Assembly: GCF_026000435.1 (NCBI RefSeq)
Contig: NZ_AP026763.1
Span: 3,162,001 to 3,226,000, forward strand
Source: Vibrio sp. STUT-A11
GTDB taxonomy: Bacteria > Pseudomonadota > Gammaproteobacteria > Enterobacterales > Vibrionaceae
Direction: 5' to 3'
Length of the DNA: 64,000 bases
The number at the start of each line of letters is the position of its first letter. The first letter of the stretch is position 1. Below are positions 1-7,386 of this stretch, one piece after another. The position numbers and the translations under genes are program-made. A model generated the notes under the pieces. It saw only the letters and a program-made list of their open reading frames with translations, made no database searches and was not told where the DNA came from.

Positions 1-339
1 TGCTATCATGCAGTAGAGGTATAAAAATTGGCAACAAAAAAGGTAATATCTATATTATTCAGTGATATTGCTCTAAAAACAGCACTGCTTACTTAGATTA
101 ACAACATCAACCGACACCGACTTAAGTAACCACTCTAAAAATAAAGTCCAATATTGGTGCAAAAAAATAGTCTAGATACTCAATCAACCTATATGTATCT
201 TCAAACCCATATTTATAAAAACCTTATTTATACCCAAATAACCTCGAGATGCTTGGTTCAGCGAGAATGACTTGGCTCTCAGACGCGGCAACGATTTGAA
301 GATCTAGTGGTTCTAACAAAAAAGAGGTCAAAGTTAGCT
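1..339. other. Non-coding stretch downstream of psiE
   Basis: AT-rich sequence between the window edge and the 3' end of psiE. I see no convincing open reading frame, RNA gene or rho-independent terminator. It may hold the far end of a dispersed intergenic repeat (around 240-310), but no second copy occurs in this window to prove that. Confidence 0.4.
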
Positions 340-765
340 TTACTCATCCTTTTCTTCTGTTCGCTTATCAACATATGGCCAATAATGGTGACCAACGCGA
401 ATGAGCAGTGTCGCCGCCGCAAGAATCAGGGCCGCAAGAGATAGCCAAACAACGGGAACTGCATCCAACTCTTTCATACCCAGAGTAATATAACGAGCAA
501 TTGCCATCATCGCGATATAGATGGGGTAACGCACCGGAATTTTCCCGTTCATTACAAACTGCCGTACCATCGCCAACACTTCGAGATAAATAAACATCAA
601 TAAGATGTCGGTTAACAAAACACGCTTTGCAACAAACACATGGATGAACTCCTCCGCCATGGCATACAAGGTAGCCAAGGTAATGGCGACTAATAATATC
701 GCCTCAAAGAAGTGGAAGATTTTTAAGAACGGTCGGCTGAATGATTTCGGTAAATCTGACGCCAT
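340..765 (-). CDS. psiE: PsiE family phosphate-starvation-inducible membrane protein
   Basis: A 141-residue inner-membrane protein with about four hydrophobic segments (roughly residues 16-38, 53-72, 80-98 and 105-125) and a charged C-terminus ending in TEEKDE. Length, topology and the central stretch with IPVRYPIYIAMMAIARYI fit the PsiE family, named for phosphate-starvation induction in E. coli; its biochemical role is unknown. The ATG at 765 is preferred over an in-frame TTG two codons upstream. The gene stands alone: the terminator of the upstream ABC operon lies in between. No Pho box was recognised. Confidence 0.85.
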   Translation of the reverse strand: MASDLPKSFSRPFLKIFHFFEAILLVAITLATLYAMAEEFIHVFVAKRVLLTDILLMFIYLEVLAMVRQFVMNGKIPVRYPIYIAMMAIARYITLGMKELDAVPVVWLSLAALILAAATLLIRVGHHYWPYVDKRTEEKDE

Positions 766-835
766 AGTCAATTATCCAAACAAAACCAAAGAGATAAGCC
801 TGAGTGTAGCATGTAAGCGCAAAAAGCATACAAAA

Positions 836-865
836 GAAAAACGCCCCGACTACTTGGCGGAGCGT
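836..865 (-). terminator. Rho-independent terminator of the peptide ABC operon
   Basis: On the minus strand an 8-bp stem (ACGCTCCG pairing with CGGGGCGT, one G-U pair, 9-nt loop) is followed by a T-rich run. It lies just past the last ATPase gene and before psiE, so it ends the five-gene transporter operon. Confidence 0.8.
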
Positions 866-893
866 TGCTTGTTTACATTCGCAGTGGCACGGC

Positions 894-1733
894 TTACGCC
901 ACTCGCTGCTTTTTTTCAGCCACACGTTTTTTCTTTCTGTATTTAGGATGCGTAATTGGGATAGCAGAAAGCAGCTTTTTGGTGTATTCGTTTTGTGGGT
1001 TAGCGTAGATTTCTTTCGCATTACCCGCTTCTACCACCTTACCAAAGTACATCACCGCGACTTTATCTGAGACATGCTTCACTACCGACAGGTCATGCGA
1101 GATAAAAATGATCGCCAGATTCATCTCCTGCTGTAGTTGTAACAACAAGTTGAGAATCTGTGCCTGAACGGAAACGTCCAGGGCCGAAACCGACTCATCA
1201 CAAATCAGAAGTTTTGGTTTCAGCGCAATCGCACGAGCAATCCCGATACGTTGGCGCTGGCCACCAGAAAACTCGTGCGGATAACGATTTACCGCGGTTT
1301 CCGGCAAGCCGACTTTAATCAATAACTCTTTCACCCACTGTTTACGTTCAGCAGGCGTACCTACTTTGTGAATCACAAACGGCTCTTCCAGAATCATACC
1401 GATAGTATGACGCTGGTTGAGAGATTCCATTGGGTCCTGAAAAACAATCTGCATGTCTTTTCGCAGAGAGCGCATCTCTCTTACCGACAACTTGGTGATA
1501 TCTTTGCCTTCGAAAAAGATTTTGCCTTCCGTTGGTTCGTAAAGCTTTAATATCGTCCGGCCCAAGGTACTTTTACCACAGCCTGATTCTCCTACCAGAC
1601 CCAGCGTTTCCCCTTCACCGACAGACAGGGAAACCCCATCTACCGCTTTAATCGTGTAGCCTTTCTTAAACAGCCCTTTACCAGATACAAAGTGCTGCTT
1701 AAGATTTTCAATTCTTAATACTTCTTTTGTCAT
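894..1733 (-). CDS. Peptide ABC transporter ATP-binding protein (OppF/YejF C-half type)
   Basis: A 279-residue cytoplasmic ATPase that would power a peptide importer. Visible motifs are Walker A GESGCGKS (48-55), Q-loop VFQDP (about 97-101), signature FSGGQ (155-159), Walker B LLICDE (175-180) and the switch histidine in ISHDLSVV. The C-terminal tail with NPQNEYTKKLL is typical of Opp/Dpp ATPases. It is the last gene of a minus-strand operon, 36 bp after a second ATPase gene. In E. coli the closely related yej system has one double-length ATPase, YejF; here two single-domain proteins replace it. The transported substrate cannot be told from sequence. Confidence 0.9.
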   Translation of the reverse strand: MTKEVLRIENLKQHFVSGKGLFKKGYTIKAVDGVSLSVGEGETLGLVGESGCGKSTLGRTILKLYEPTEGKIFFEGKDITKLSVREMRSLRKDMQIVFQDPMESLNQRHTIGMILEEPFVIHKVGTPAERKQWVKELLIKVGLPETAVNRYPHEFSGGQRQRIGIARAIALKPKLLICDESVSALDVSVQAQILNLLLQLQQEMNLAIIFISHDLSVVKHVSDKVAVMYFGKVVEAGNAKEIYANPQNEYTKKLLSAIPITHPKYRKKKRVAEKKQRVA

Positions 1734-1769
1734 AACATCCTCTTTTATGACTCACTTACTTTGCACCAG

Positions 1770-2627
1770 TTAGCTTGCAAACATACTCGCATCTATTGGT
1801 TTGATGTCTATCATCTGCTTAGGTTCATTATCTAAGCTTGGCATTAAGCCCATCAAACGCTCTGTGTATGGGTGCTGCGGGTTATCAAACAGTTCAAAAA
1901 TTTCTGCTTTTTCAACAATACGTCCGCCATACATCACCGCCACGTCATCGCAGACTTCGGCCACTACTCCAAGGTCGTGGGTAATGAAGATCATCGCCAT
2001 GCCCGTCTCTTCCTGAAGCTCATTCATTAGTTCAAGAATAGACGCCTGTACAGTAACATCCAGCGCCGTTGTCGGTTCATCACAGATCAGAATGTCTGGT
2101 TTACAGGCCAGTGCCATTGCGATCATCACACGCTGACGCATACCGCCAGACAGGTTGTGCGGATACTCATTGAGACGCTTTTCTGGCATTGGGATTTTTA
2201 CTTTATCCAGCATTTCAATTGCATAGGATTCGCGGGATTTCTTATCCAACTCCGGGCGGTGTAGTTCGAGTACTTCACAAATCTGACGGCCGATAGTGTG
2301 AACGGGGTTCAACGCGGTCATTGGATCCTGAAAAATGATCGAAATATGGTTACCACGCATCGCGTACATTTGGTCTGCTGGCAGCTCCACCAGATTGGTT
2401 CCGCGGTAATTCACTTCACCCTTCACAATATTGCCGTACGGTTTAGGTAGCAGTGCCATAATGGCCATTGAAGTGACACTTTTTCCACTGCCCGACTCTC
2501 CGACTAAACCCAGCGTACGCCCGGCCCGAACATCAAAGTTAACGCCGTGCAGTACTTTTACTGGCCCATCGTCGGTTATGAACTCTACTTCGAGGTCTTT
2601 AACACTTAAGATTACATCGTTTTCCAT
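1770..2627 (-). CDS. Peptide ABC transporter ATP-binding protein (OppD/YejF N-half type)
   Basis: A 285-residue ATPase with Walker A GESGSGKS (43-50), IIFQDPMTALNP around residues 97-108, signature LSGGM (159-163), Walker B LICDEP (180-185) and THDLGVVAEV with the switch histidine. The C-terminal HPYTERLMGLMPSL is the Opp/Dpp-family tail. It starts 9 bp after the binding-protein stop and is followed by the second ATPase gene, so the two probably form the heterodimeric motor of one importer. Function as a peptide-transporter subunit is secure; substrate is not. Confidence 0.9.
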   Translation of the reverse strand: MENDVILSVKDLEVEFITDDGPVKVLHGVNFDVRAGRTLGLVGESGSGKSVTSMAIMALLPKPYGNIVKGEVNYRGTNLVELPADQMYAMRGNHISIIFQDPMTALNPVHTIGRQICEVLELHRPELDKKSRESYAIEMLDKVKIPMPEKRLNEYPHNLSGGMRQRVMIAMALACKPDILICDEPTTALDVTVQASILELMNELQEETGMAMIFITHDLGVVAEVCDDVAVMYGGRIVEKAEIFELFDNPQHPYTERLMGLMPSLDNEPKQMIDIKPIDASMFAS

Positions 2628-2636
2628 AACACCTCC

Positions 2637-4463
2637 TTACAGCTTATAGGTGTCGTCGATTTCAATTACAGGTTCGAATGCCTTACCTGATTTCATCGCT
2701 TGTTGAGTTTCTTTTTTCACATCACTGTCGATCCAGTATGTGCCATCGCCAATAACGCCATCACTGTAAAGTGCTTCTGTCATACGGTTCATCGGTTTTT
2801 CTGGTAACTTGAGCCAGCGCCAGTGACCGTAACGAACGTAAGGCACCATATAGCCAGAAATGATCACGTGTGCATCGATGATATCGCGTTGAATTTCGTG
2901 TCCGAGCTGAACCTTTTTATCCATATCTAAGTTGAAACGGTACTCCATGATTTTTTCATCCAGCTCAGGTGTGCTGTAGTTGGTGAAGGAGTTCGTTTGC
3001 GGTTTATTGGCATTCACCGAGTGGAAGTACTCCCAATACGTCGGAATCTCTGAGGTACTCATGGTTAAGAACGCCAGATCGTGCTTTTTCTCGCGCACGT
3101 ACTTGAACATCGAAGAACCATCAACCAGCTTCAACTCAATGTCCAGCCCAGCCAACTTAGCCTGCTCTTTGAGGTAAGCAATACGCGGGGTATGCACAGG
3201 TGTACCGTAGGTCAACTCAAAGCTCAGACGCTGACCTTGAGAGTTAACCCGAATACCGTCGGCACCGATCGAATCAAAACCTGCCGCTTCAAATGCGGCT
3301 ATTGCTCTATCCACATCAAAGGCAGGCGCTTTGGCATCTGGAAGAGAGTATTTACCATGACCAAAACCCATTGGGTTCGGCTTACGTGAGTAGTCACCGC
3401 GCAAGACATTTTCGATCATGCCATCGAAATCCGTCGCGTAGGTGACGCCTTTACGCACATTAAGATCATTCAATAACGGTTGCGCCGCGTTGATCCAAAG
3501 GCCACCAGCACCAACCGGGTATTGGTTGTAACCCCAGAACTTTTCAATGTAGCCTTTCTGATACGGTTCCGAGTTAGATTTGTCATGCCACAGACTTGGT
3601 AGTATTAAAGCAAAAGCATCGAGATTACCTTTCTCAAAGTGCTTCATTGCAATGTCATTATCGCGAATGACCGTGATACGAATTTTGTCGACGTTGTAGC
3701 GGTTTTGATAGTACTTATTCGTGTAGCCCCACCAGTCCTTACCAACGTGTTTGAAGGTGACGCTTTTGCCTTTCTTGATATCGTCTAAGTAGTACGCGCT
3801 TGTGGTTGGTTCACTCTTAAAGTTGTAGTAACGAACAAAGTTGTCATGAATGCCATCGCCGTTTTCATCTTTAGCCGGATTGGCATAGAAGTGCGCTGGG
3901 CGTGGGCGCAATGCTCCCATTCTCAGCATCAGTTCTTCTTGGTTAAACTCTTTGGCCGCAACAACGGAAAACGTGTGATCATCGTACTTAACGACGTCCG
4001 CTACCGTTTTGTTGTAATAATCGTTGTACCAGGGTTCCAGAATATCTTTTGAACGGTAGAACTTAAGCATGAAGACAAAGTCGTCTGCGGTGACGGGTTT
4101 GCCATCCGACCATTTCGCTTCTGGGTTGAGTCTGAAATAAACCGTCTTATTGTCCCCCGCCAACGCCCACTCATTGGCCAACTCAGGAATGAATTGCAAA
4201 GTATCCGGATGACGCACCACCAACCCTGGGGTGTCATCCAGCAAGAAAGCTCGCAGTCCTGCATTTGCATCTGGTCCCACGCTGCGTAGCGTCTGGGGAA
4301 AGCTCGACATGTAGGTGCGATAAGTACCGCCACGCTTAGCTTCCGGAGAACCATATTGAGGCTCATCCCAGTTTGTTTGCCATTCTAAGTCAGTCGGGAG
4401 CGTCGCGGACATCGCACCGAAACTCAGGGCGGCCAACGTAGACGCTAAAAGTAATCTATTCAT
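2637..4463 (-). CDS. yejA: Periplasmic extracellular solute-binding protein, YejA-like (SBP family 5)
   Basis: A 608-residue binding protein for the peptide importer. A signal peptide is visible at the start (hydrophobic LLLASTLAALSFGAMSA, likely cleavage after residue 20), followed by the family-5 solute-binding fold. Recognisable parts are the ANEWALAGDNKTVYFRLNPEAKWSDGKPVTADDF region near residues 110-145 and a C-terminal YVRYGHWRWLKLPEKP stretch typical of YejA-like proteins. The ATG at 4463 has GGGAAG upstream and gives a clean signal peptide; an in-frame GTG at 4496 would abut the permease stop and spoil it. YejA homologues bind peptides, including microcin C in enterics; the ligand here is inferred only by family. 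Confidence 0.82.
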   Translation of the reverse strand: MNRLLLASTLAALSFGAMSATLPTDLEWQTNWDEPQYGSPEAKRGGTYRTYMSSFPQTLRSVGPDANAGLRAFLLDDTPGLVVRHPDTLQFIPELANEWALAGDNKTVYFRLNPEAKWSDGKPVTADDFVFMLKFYRSKDILEPWYNDYYNKTVADVVKYDDHTFSVVAAKEFNQEELMLRMGALRPRPAHFYANPAKDENGDGIHDNFVRYYNFKSEPTTSAYYLDDIKKGKSVTFKHVGKDWWGYTNKYYQNRYNVDKIRITVIRDNDIAMKHFEKGNLDAFALILPSLWHDKSNSEPYQKGYIEKFWGYNQYPVGAGGLWINAAQPLLNDLNVRKGVTYATDFDGMIENVLRGDYSRKPNPMGFGHGKYSLPDAKAPAFDVDRAIAAFEAAGFDSIGADGIRVNSQGQRLSFELTYGTPVHTPRIAYLKEQAKLAGLDIELKLVDGSSMFKYVREKKHDLAFLTMSTSEIPTYWEYFHSVNANKPQTNSFTNYSTPELDEKIMEYRFNLDMDKKVQLGHEIQRDIIDAHVIISGYMVPYVRYGHWRWLKLPEKPMNRMTEALYSDGVIGDGTYWIDSDVKKETQQAMKSGKAFEPVIEIDDTYKL

Positions 4464-4496
4464 AAAACTTCCCTTTTTTATGTTTTGTTCACTCAC

Positions 4497-5540
4497 TTAA
4501 ACATAGCGTGTGAATTTTTTCGGGTCGAAAGCCGCTCGGATCGCTTCACCAATGAAGGTCACCATCACCAGTACCAATACAATTGAAGTCACTACTGACG
4601 AAACAATCCATGGCGAGTCTAAGTTCGACTTACCTTGCTGCAGTAGTTCACCCCAGCTCGGTGTCGGTGGCATCAGACCTAGGCCTAAATAGTCTAACGC
4701 AGTAAGTGCGGTAATGTTGGCCGCGATCGTAAATGGTGCCAGTGTGACAATCATAACCATAGTATTAGGAAGAATATGATTAAACAGAATTCGGGCCGTT
4801 GACGCACCTAACGCACGCGCTGCCATGACGTATTCACGAGCCGCTTCCTTATAGGTCATAGTTCTCATGTACCAGGTCATGCCCATCCAGGTGAACAGAA
4901 CGTTGATAGCGACAAAAAGCGCAAAGGTGGGCTGAACGATCGAAACCAGAATCATAATCACGTAAAGGAATGGCACCATCGACCAAACTTCTATCAATCG
5001 CTGGACGAACAAATCGAACTTTCCGCCCCAGAAACCCATCGCACAACCTACTGCGGTACCAATGGCGTACGAGATAGCCATGGTCAACAAAGCAAAACCC
5101 ATCGCGGTCCTAAAGCCGTAAACCAGTCGAGCTAAAATATCCCGACCAATAACGTCGGTGCCCAAGTAGTGCTTATTCTCAGCGCTTGGAGCCGTTGGCG
5201 GGAAATCACCACTAAAGTCCTGCTCATACGGGTTCCAGGGCACGATAGGTAGAATGACAAAATTATCGCCACCTTGTGCTTCAAACACTTTTTGCAGAAC
5301 GCGGTAATCGGCTTCACTTGCTGTATTTTGGCCAAACTCACTGCCAAGGCGAACATCACTCACGACAGGAAAATAGAAATTGCCATCGTATTTAACCACC
5401 AGCGCCTTACTGTTGATCAGCAATTCAGCGAACAGAGAGAGGATCAACATGATTGATAACACCACAAACGACCAGTAACCACGCTTGATCTCTTTAAAGT
5501 GACGAATTTTCTTTTGAGTTAATGGACTGACTTTAATCAT
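4497..5540 (-). CDS. yejE: Peptide ABC transporter permease, YejE-like
   Basis: A 347-residue inner-membrane permease. It has an N-terminal membrane segment (about 24-42), a periplasmic region of about 100 residues and five further membrane segments. The binding-protein-dependent permease signature is EYVMAARALGASTARILFNHILPN. The phrase GTDVIGRDILARLVYG is typical of OppC/DppC/YejE-type permeases. The ATG at 5540 lies just past the yejB stop (TAATATG) with GGAG upstream, implying translational coupling. It pairs with the YejB-like permease. Confidence 0.85.
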   Translation of the reverse strand: MIKVSPLTQKKIRHFKEIKRGYWSFVVLSIMLILSLFAELLINSKALVVKYDGNFYFPVVSDVRLGSEFGQNTASEADYRVLQKVFEAQGGDNFVILPIVPWNPYEQDFSGDFPPTAPSAENKHYLGTDVIGRDILARLVYGFRTAMGFALLTMAISYAIGTAVGCAMGFWGGKFDLFVQRLIEVWSMVPFLYVIMILVSIVQPTFALFVAINVLFTWMGMTWYMRTMTYKEAAREYVMAARALGASTARILFNHILPNTMVMIVTLAPFTIAANITALTALDYLGLGLMPPTPSWGELLQQGKSNLDSPWIVSSVVTSIVLVLVMVTFIGEAIRAAFDPKKFTRYV

Positions 5541-5541
5541 A

Positions 5542-6567
5542 TTACGCTCCAAACTTCACACGTGGGTCGACTAAAGCAACACAGATATCTGAAACAATGT
5601 TACCGATCAGCAGCAGTATCGCGTTGATAGCAACGATGCCCATTACCACAGGATAATCACGCTCCATGATGGATTCGTAACCCAAAAGGCCAATACCATC
5701 AATGTTAAAAATAACTTCAATCAGGAAGGCCCCGGTCATAAAGAACAACAAAGAGTTACCGAAGTGACTTGCAATGGGAATCAGACTGTTGCGTAAAGCA
5801 TGCTTACGAACGGCTTTTTTGAAGGGTAGCCCTTTCGCAATTGCGGTACGGATATAATCTGACGACAGGTTTTCCATCAGGTTGTTTTTCATCGTCATCG
5901 TCAGCGTGGCAAAGTCACCAATCAGATAACAAATCAATGGCAACACAGCATGCCACATGATGTCTTTTGCTCTTTCGAAGAAGGTTTCATAGTCATCAAA
6001 ATCATCACCAACAAAGCCCCCCATAGGGAACCACTCGAGGTGATAACTGAACAAGGTGATGAGCAGTACACCCACCACATAGCCTGGTAAGGCATAACCG
6101 ACAAATATCAATACCGAGGAGGAGGAGTCAAATACAGAGCCATGCTTGAGCGCTTTGTAATAACCCAGTGGGATAGAAATGAAATAACTGATAAAGAACG
6201 TCATTCCGCCGTAAAACAACGAAACGGGCAGACGCTCTGCAATCATCTCTGACACTGGTTCGTAGTAACGGGTTGACTCACCAAGATCTAACGTGACCAA
6301 ACGGCTAAGCCACTCGATGTACGCTTCCATCACAGGCTTGTCCAAGCCATAGAAAGCATTCAACTCTGCAATTTGATCATCAGAAAGCGCGGTATTGCCA
6401 CCCGCTGACGTCATAGCAGCAGCGCCATCGCCCTGTGATTGCATCTGTGACAACATACGTTCAACAGGGCCACCCGGTACAAAACGAGTGATGGCAAAAA
6501 TAAGAATGGTAATTCCGAGAAAGGTCGGAATCACTAACGCTAAACGACGTAAAAAGTACGACAGCAT
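5542..6567 (-). CDS. yejB: Peptide ABC transporter permease, YejB-like
   Basis: A 341-residue permease and the first gene of the importer operon. It begins with the OppB-type N-terminus (SYFLRRLALVIPTFLGI), has ITRFVPGGPVERML after the first membrane segment, the permease signature SDYIRTAIAKGLPFKKAVRKHALRN, and the C-terminal DPRVKFGA seen in this family. ATG at 6567 is chosen; a TTG two codons upstream is closer to AAGGAG and cannot be excluded. Order in the operon is yejB, yejE, yejA, ATPase, ATPase, which differs from the enteric yejABEF order by moving the binding protein after the permeases. Confidence 0.83.
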   Translation of the reverse strand: MLSYFLRRLALVIPTFLGITILIFAITRFVPGGPVERMLSQMQSQGDGAAAMTSAGGNTALSDDQIAELNAFYGLDKPVMEAYIEWLSRLVTLDLGESTRYYEPVSEMIAERLPVSLFYGGMTFFISYFISIPLGYYKALKHGSVFDSSSSVLIFVGYALPGYVVGVLLITLFSYHLEWFPMGGFVGDDFDDYETFFERAKDIMWHAVLPLICYLIGDFATLTMTMKNNLMENLSSDYIRTAIAKGLPFKKAVRKHALRNSLIPIASHFGNSLLFFMTGAFLIEVIFNIDGIGLLGYESIMERDYPVVMGIVAINAILLLIGNIVSDICVALVDPRVKFGA

Positions 6568-6978
6568 ATACAACTTGCTCCTTGTCTACTGTCCAATTTA
6601 GACCGGTTTAATAGGGAAAGTACCAGCCCCAAATGGTGCATATCTATCTTGCAGAAATTCTAGCTGTTGAACCACGCTCCATGTGTTTCAATCACTTAAT
6701 TTTTTAAGACTGCAATAATGTCAGCGTCATATTTAGCTTGAATCCACATTGGCTTCAAGTGTTTAAAAACAAAACATGACACACTTCGTCCACTATCAAA
6801 AAAACGCATTATTTTGGTAAAAAATGATAAAAAACCACAAAAATAATTCATACAGAATTTCAATCTGGCCAAATTAGAGCCAAAACCCTACATAAAAATG
6901 CAGAAATTAAGAATAATAAGACATTTATAACCTAAGCATATTGACTCAAAATTGCGAGTGAGCCCTTTGATAGCAATG

Positions 6979-6997
6979 GGTATCATATTTTGATACC
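6979..6997. promoter_or_regulatory. Candidate operator: 19-bp palindrome
   Basis: Perfect 7-bp arms GGTATCA and TGATACC separated by five bases (TATTT). The site lies about 410 bp from both flanking start codons in the shared control region. It has the size of a dimeric regulator site. The regulator is unknown. Confidence 0.45.
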
Positions 6998-7269
6998 ACT
7001 TAACGTGCTAGAGCCAACTTGATTAGCATTTCATATAAAACTCGTGTCAGAATTATTCACTGGAAAAATACAATTTTTCAGATTCTATTACCCACTGAAA
7101 AAGCATACACAACATAACCCATTAAAGTTTACAAGAAAGACAAAATACGGTGTTTTACCGAGGTTTAATGTCATTAATTCACGCTTGCTTGGATATTTAT
7201 CCTGCAATTCATAATTACTTCAGATTTTTACATCTTTTTTACATTTGACCATCCTAGTTTACGACTGGT

Positions 7270-7299
7270 TTGACTTCCTTTTTTGTCCTCGGTTATACA
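7270..7299 (+). promoter_or_regulatory. Sigma-70 promoter of the TonB-dependent receptor operon
   Basis: TTGACT at 7270-7275 and TATACA at 7294-7299, separated by 18 bp, predict a transcript starting near 7306 with a leader of about 80 bases before the ATG at 7387. Confidence 0.6.
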
Positions 7300-7307
7300 T
7301 TGGCCGC

Positions 7308-7328
7308 ACGTTAACGAAACATTAACGT
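7308..7328. promoter_or_regulatory. Candidate operator overlapping the receptor transcription start
   Basis: Perfect inverted repeat with arms ACGTTAA and TTAACGT and a 7-base spacer. It sits about 2-22 bp after the predicted transcription start, a position where a bound protein would block transcription. The regulator is unknown. Confidence 0.5.
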
Positions 7329-7386
7329 CACATTTGGTCGTTTTACGATCAGATACAGGAAATAATAATAAATTGGAGCAACAAGG

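Larger units (their letters stand above)
6568..7386. other. Divergent control region between the peptide importer and the TonB-dependent receptor
   Basis: An 819-bp AT-rich non-coding stretch between two divergent operons, unusually long for this tightly packed window. I find no ORF that looks coding. It contains two palindromes (6979-6997 and 7308-7328, listed separately) and a good sigma-70 promoter at 7270-7299. No convincing Fur box was seen, which is unusual for a TonB-dependent receptor and argues against simple iron control. The promoter of the importer operon must lie in the left part, but I could not place it. Confidence 0.7.

Noticed and set aside
605..1021. Frames on both strands overlapping psiE and the ATPase 3' end
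   Set aside because: They overlap well-supported genes and a terminator and encode nothing recognisable.
6568..7386. Fur box in front of the TonB-dependent receptor
   Set aside because: Searched by eye for GATAAT-type repeats and found no convincing match.
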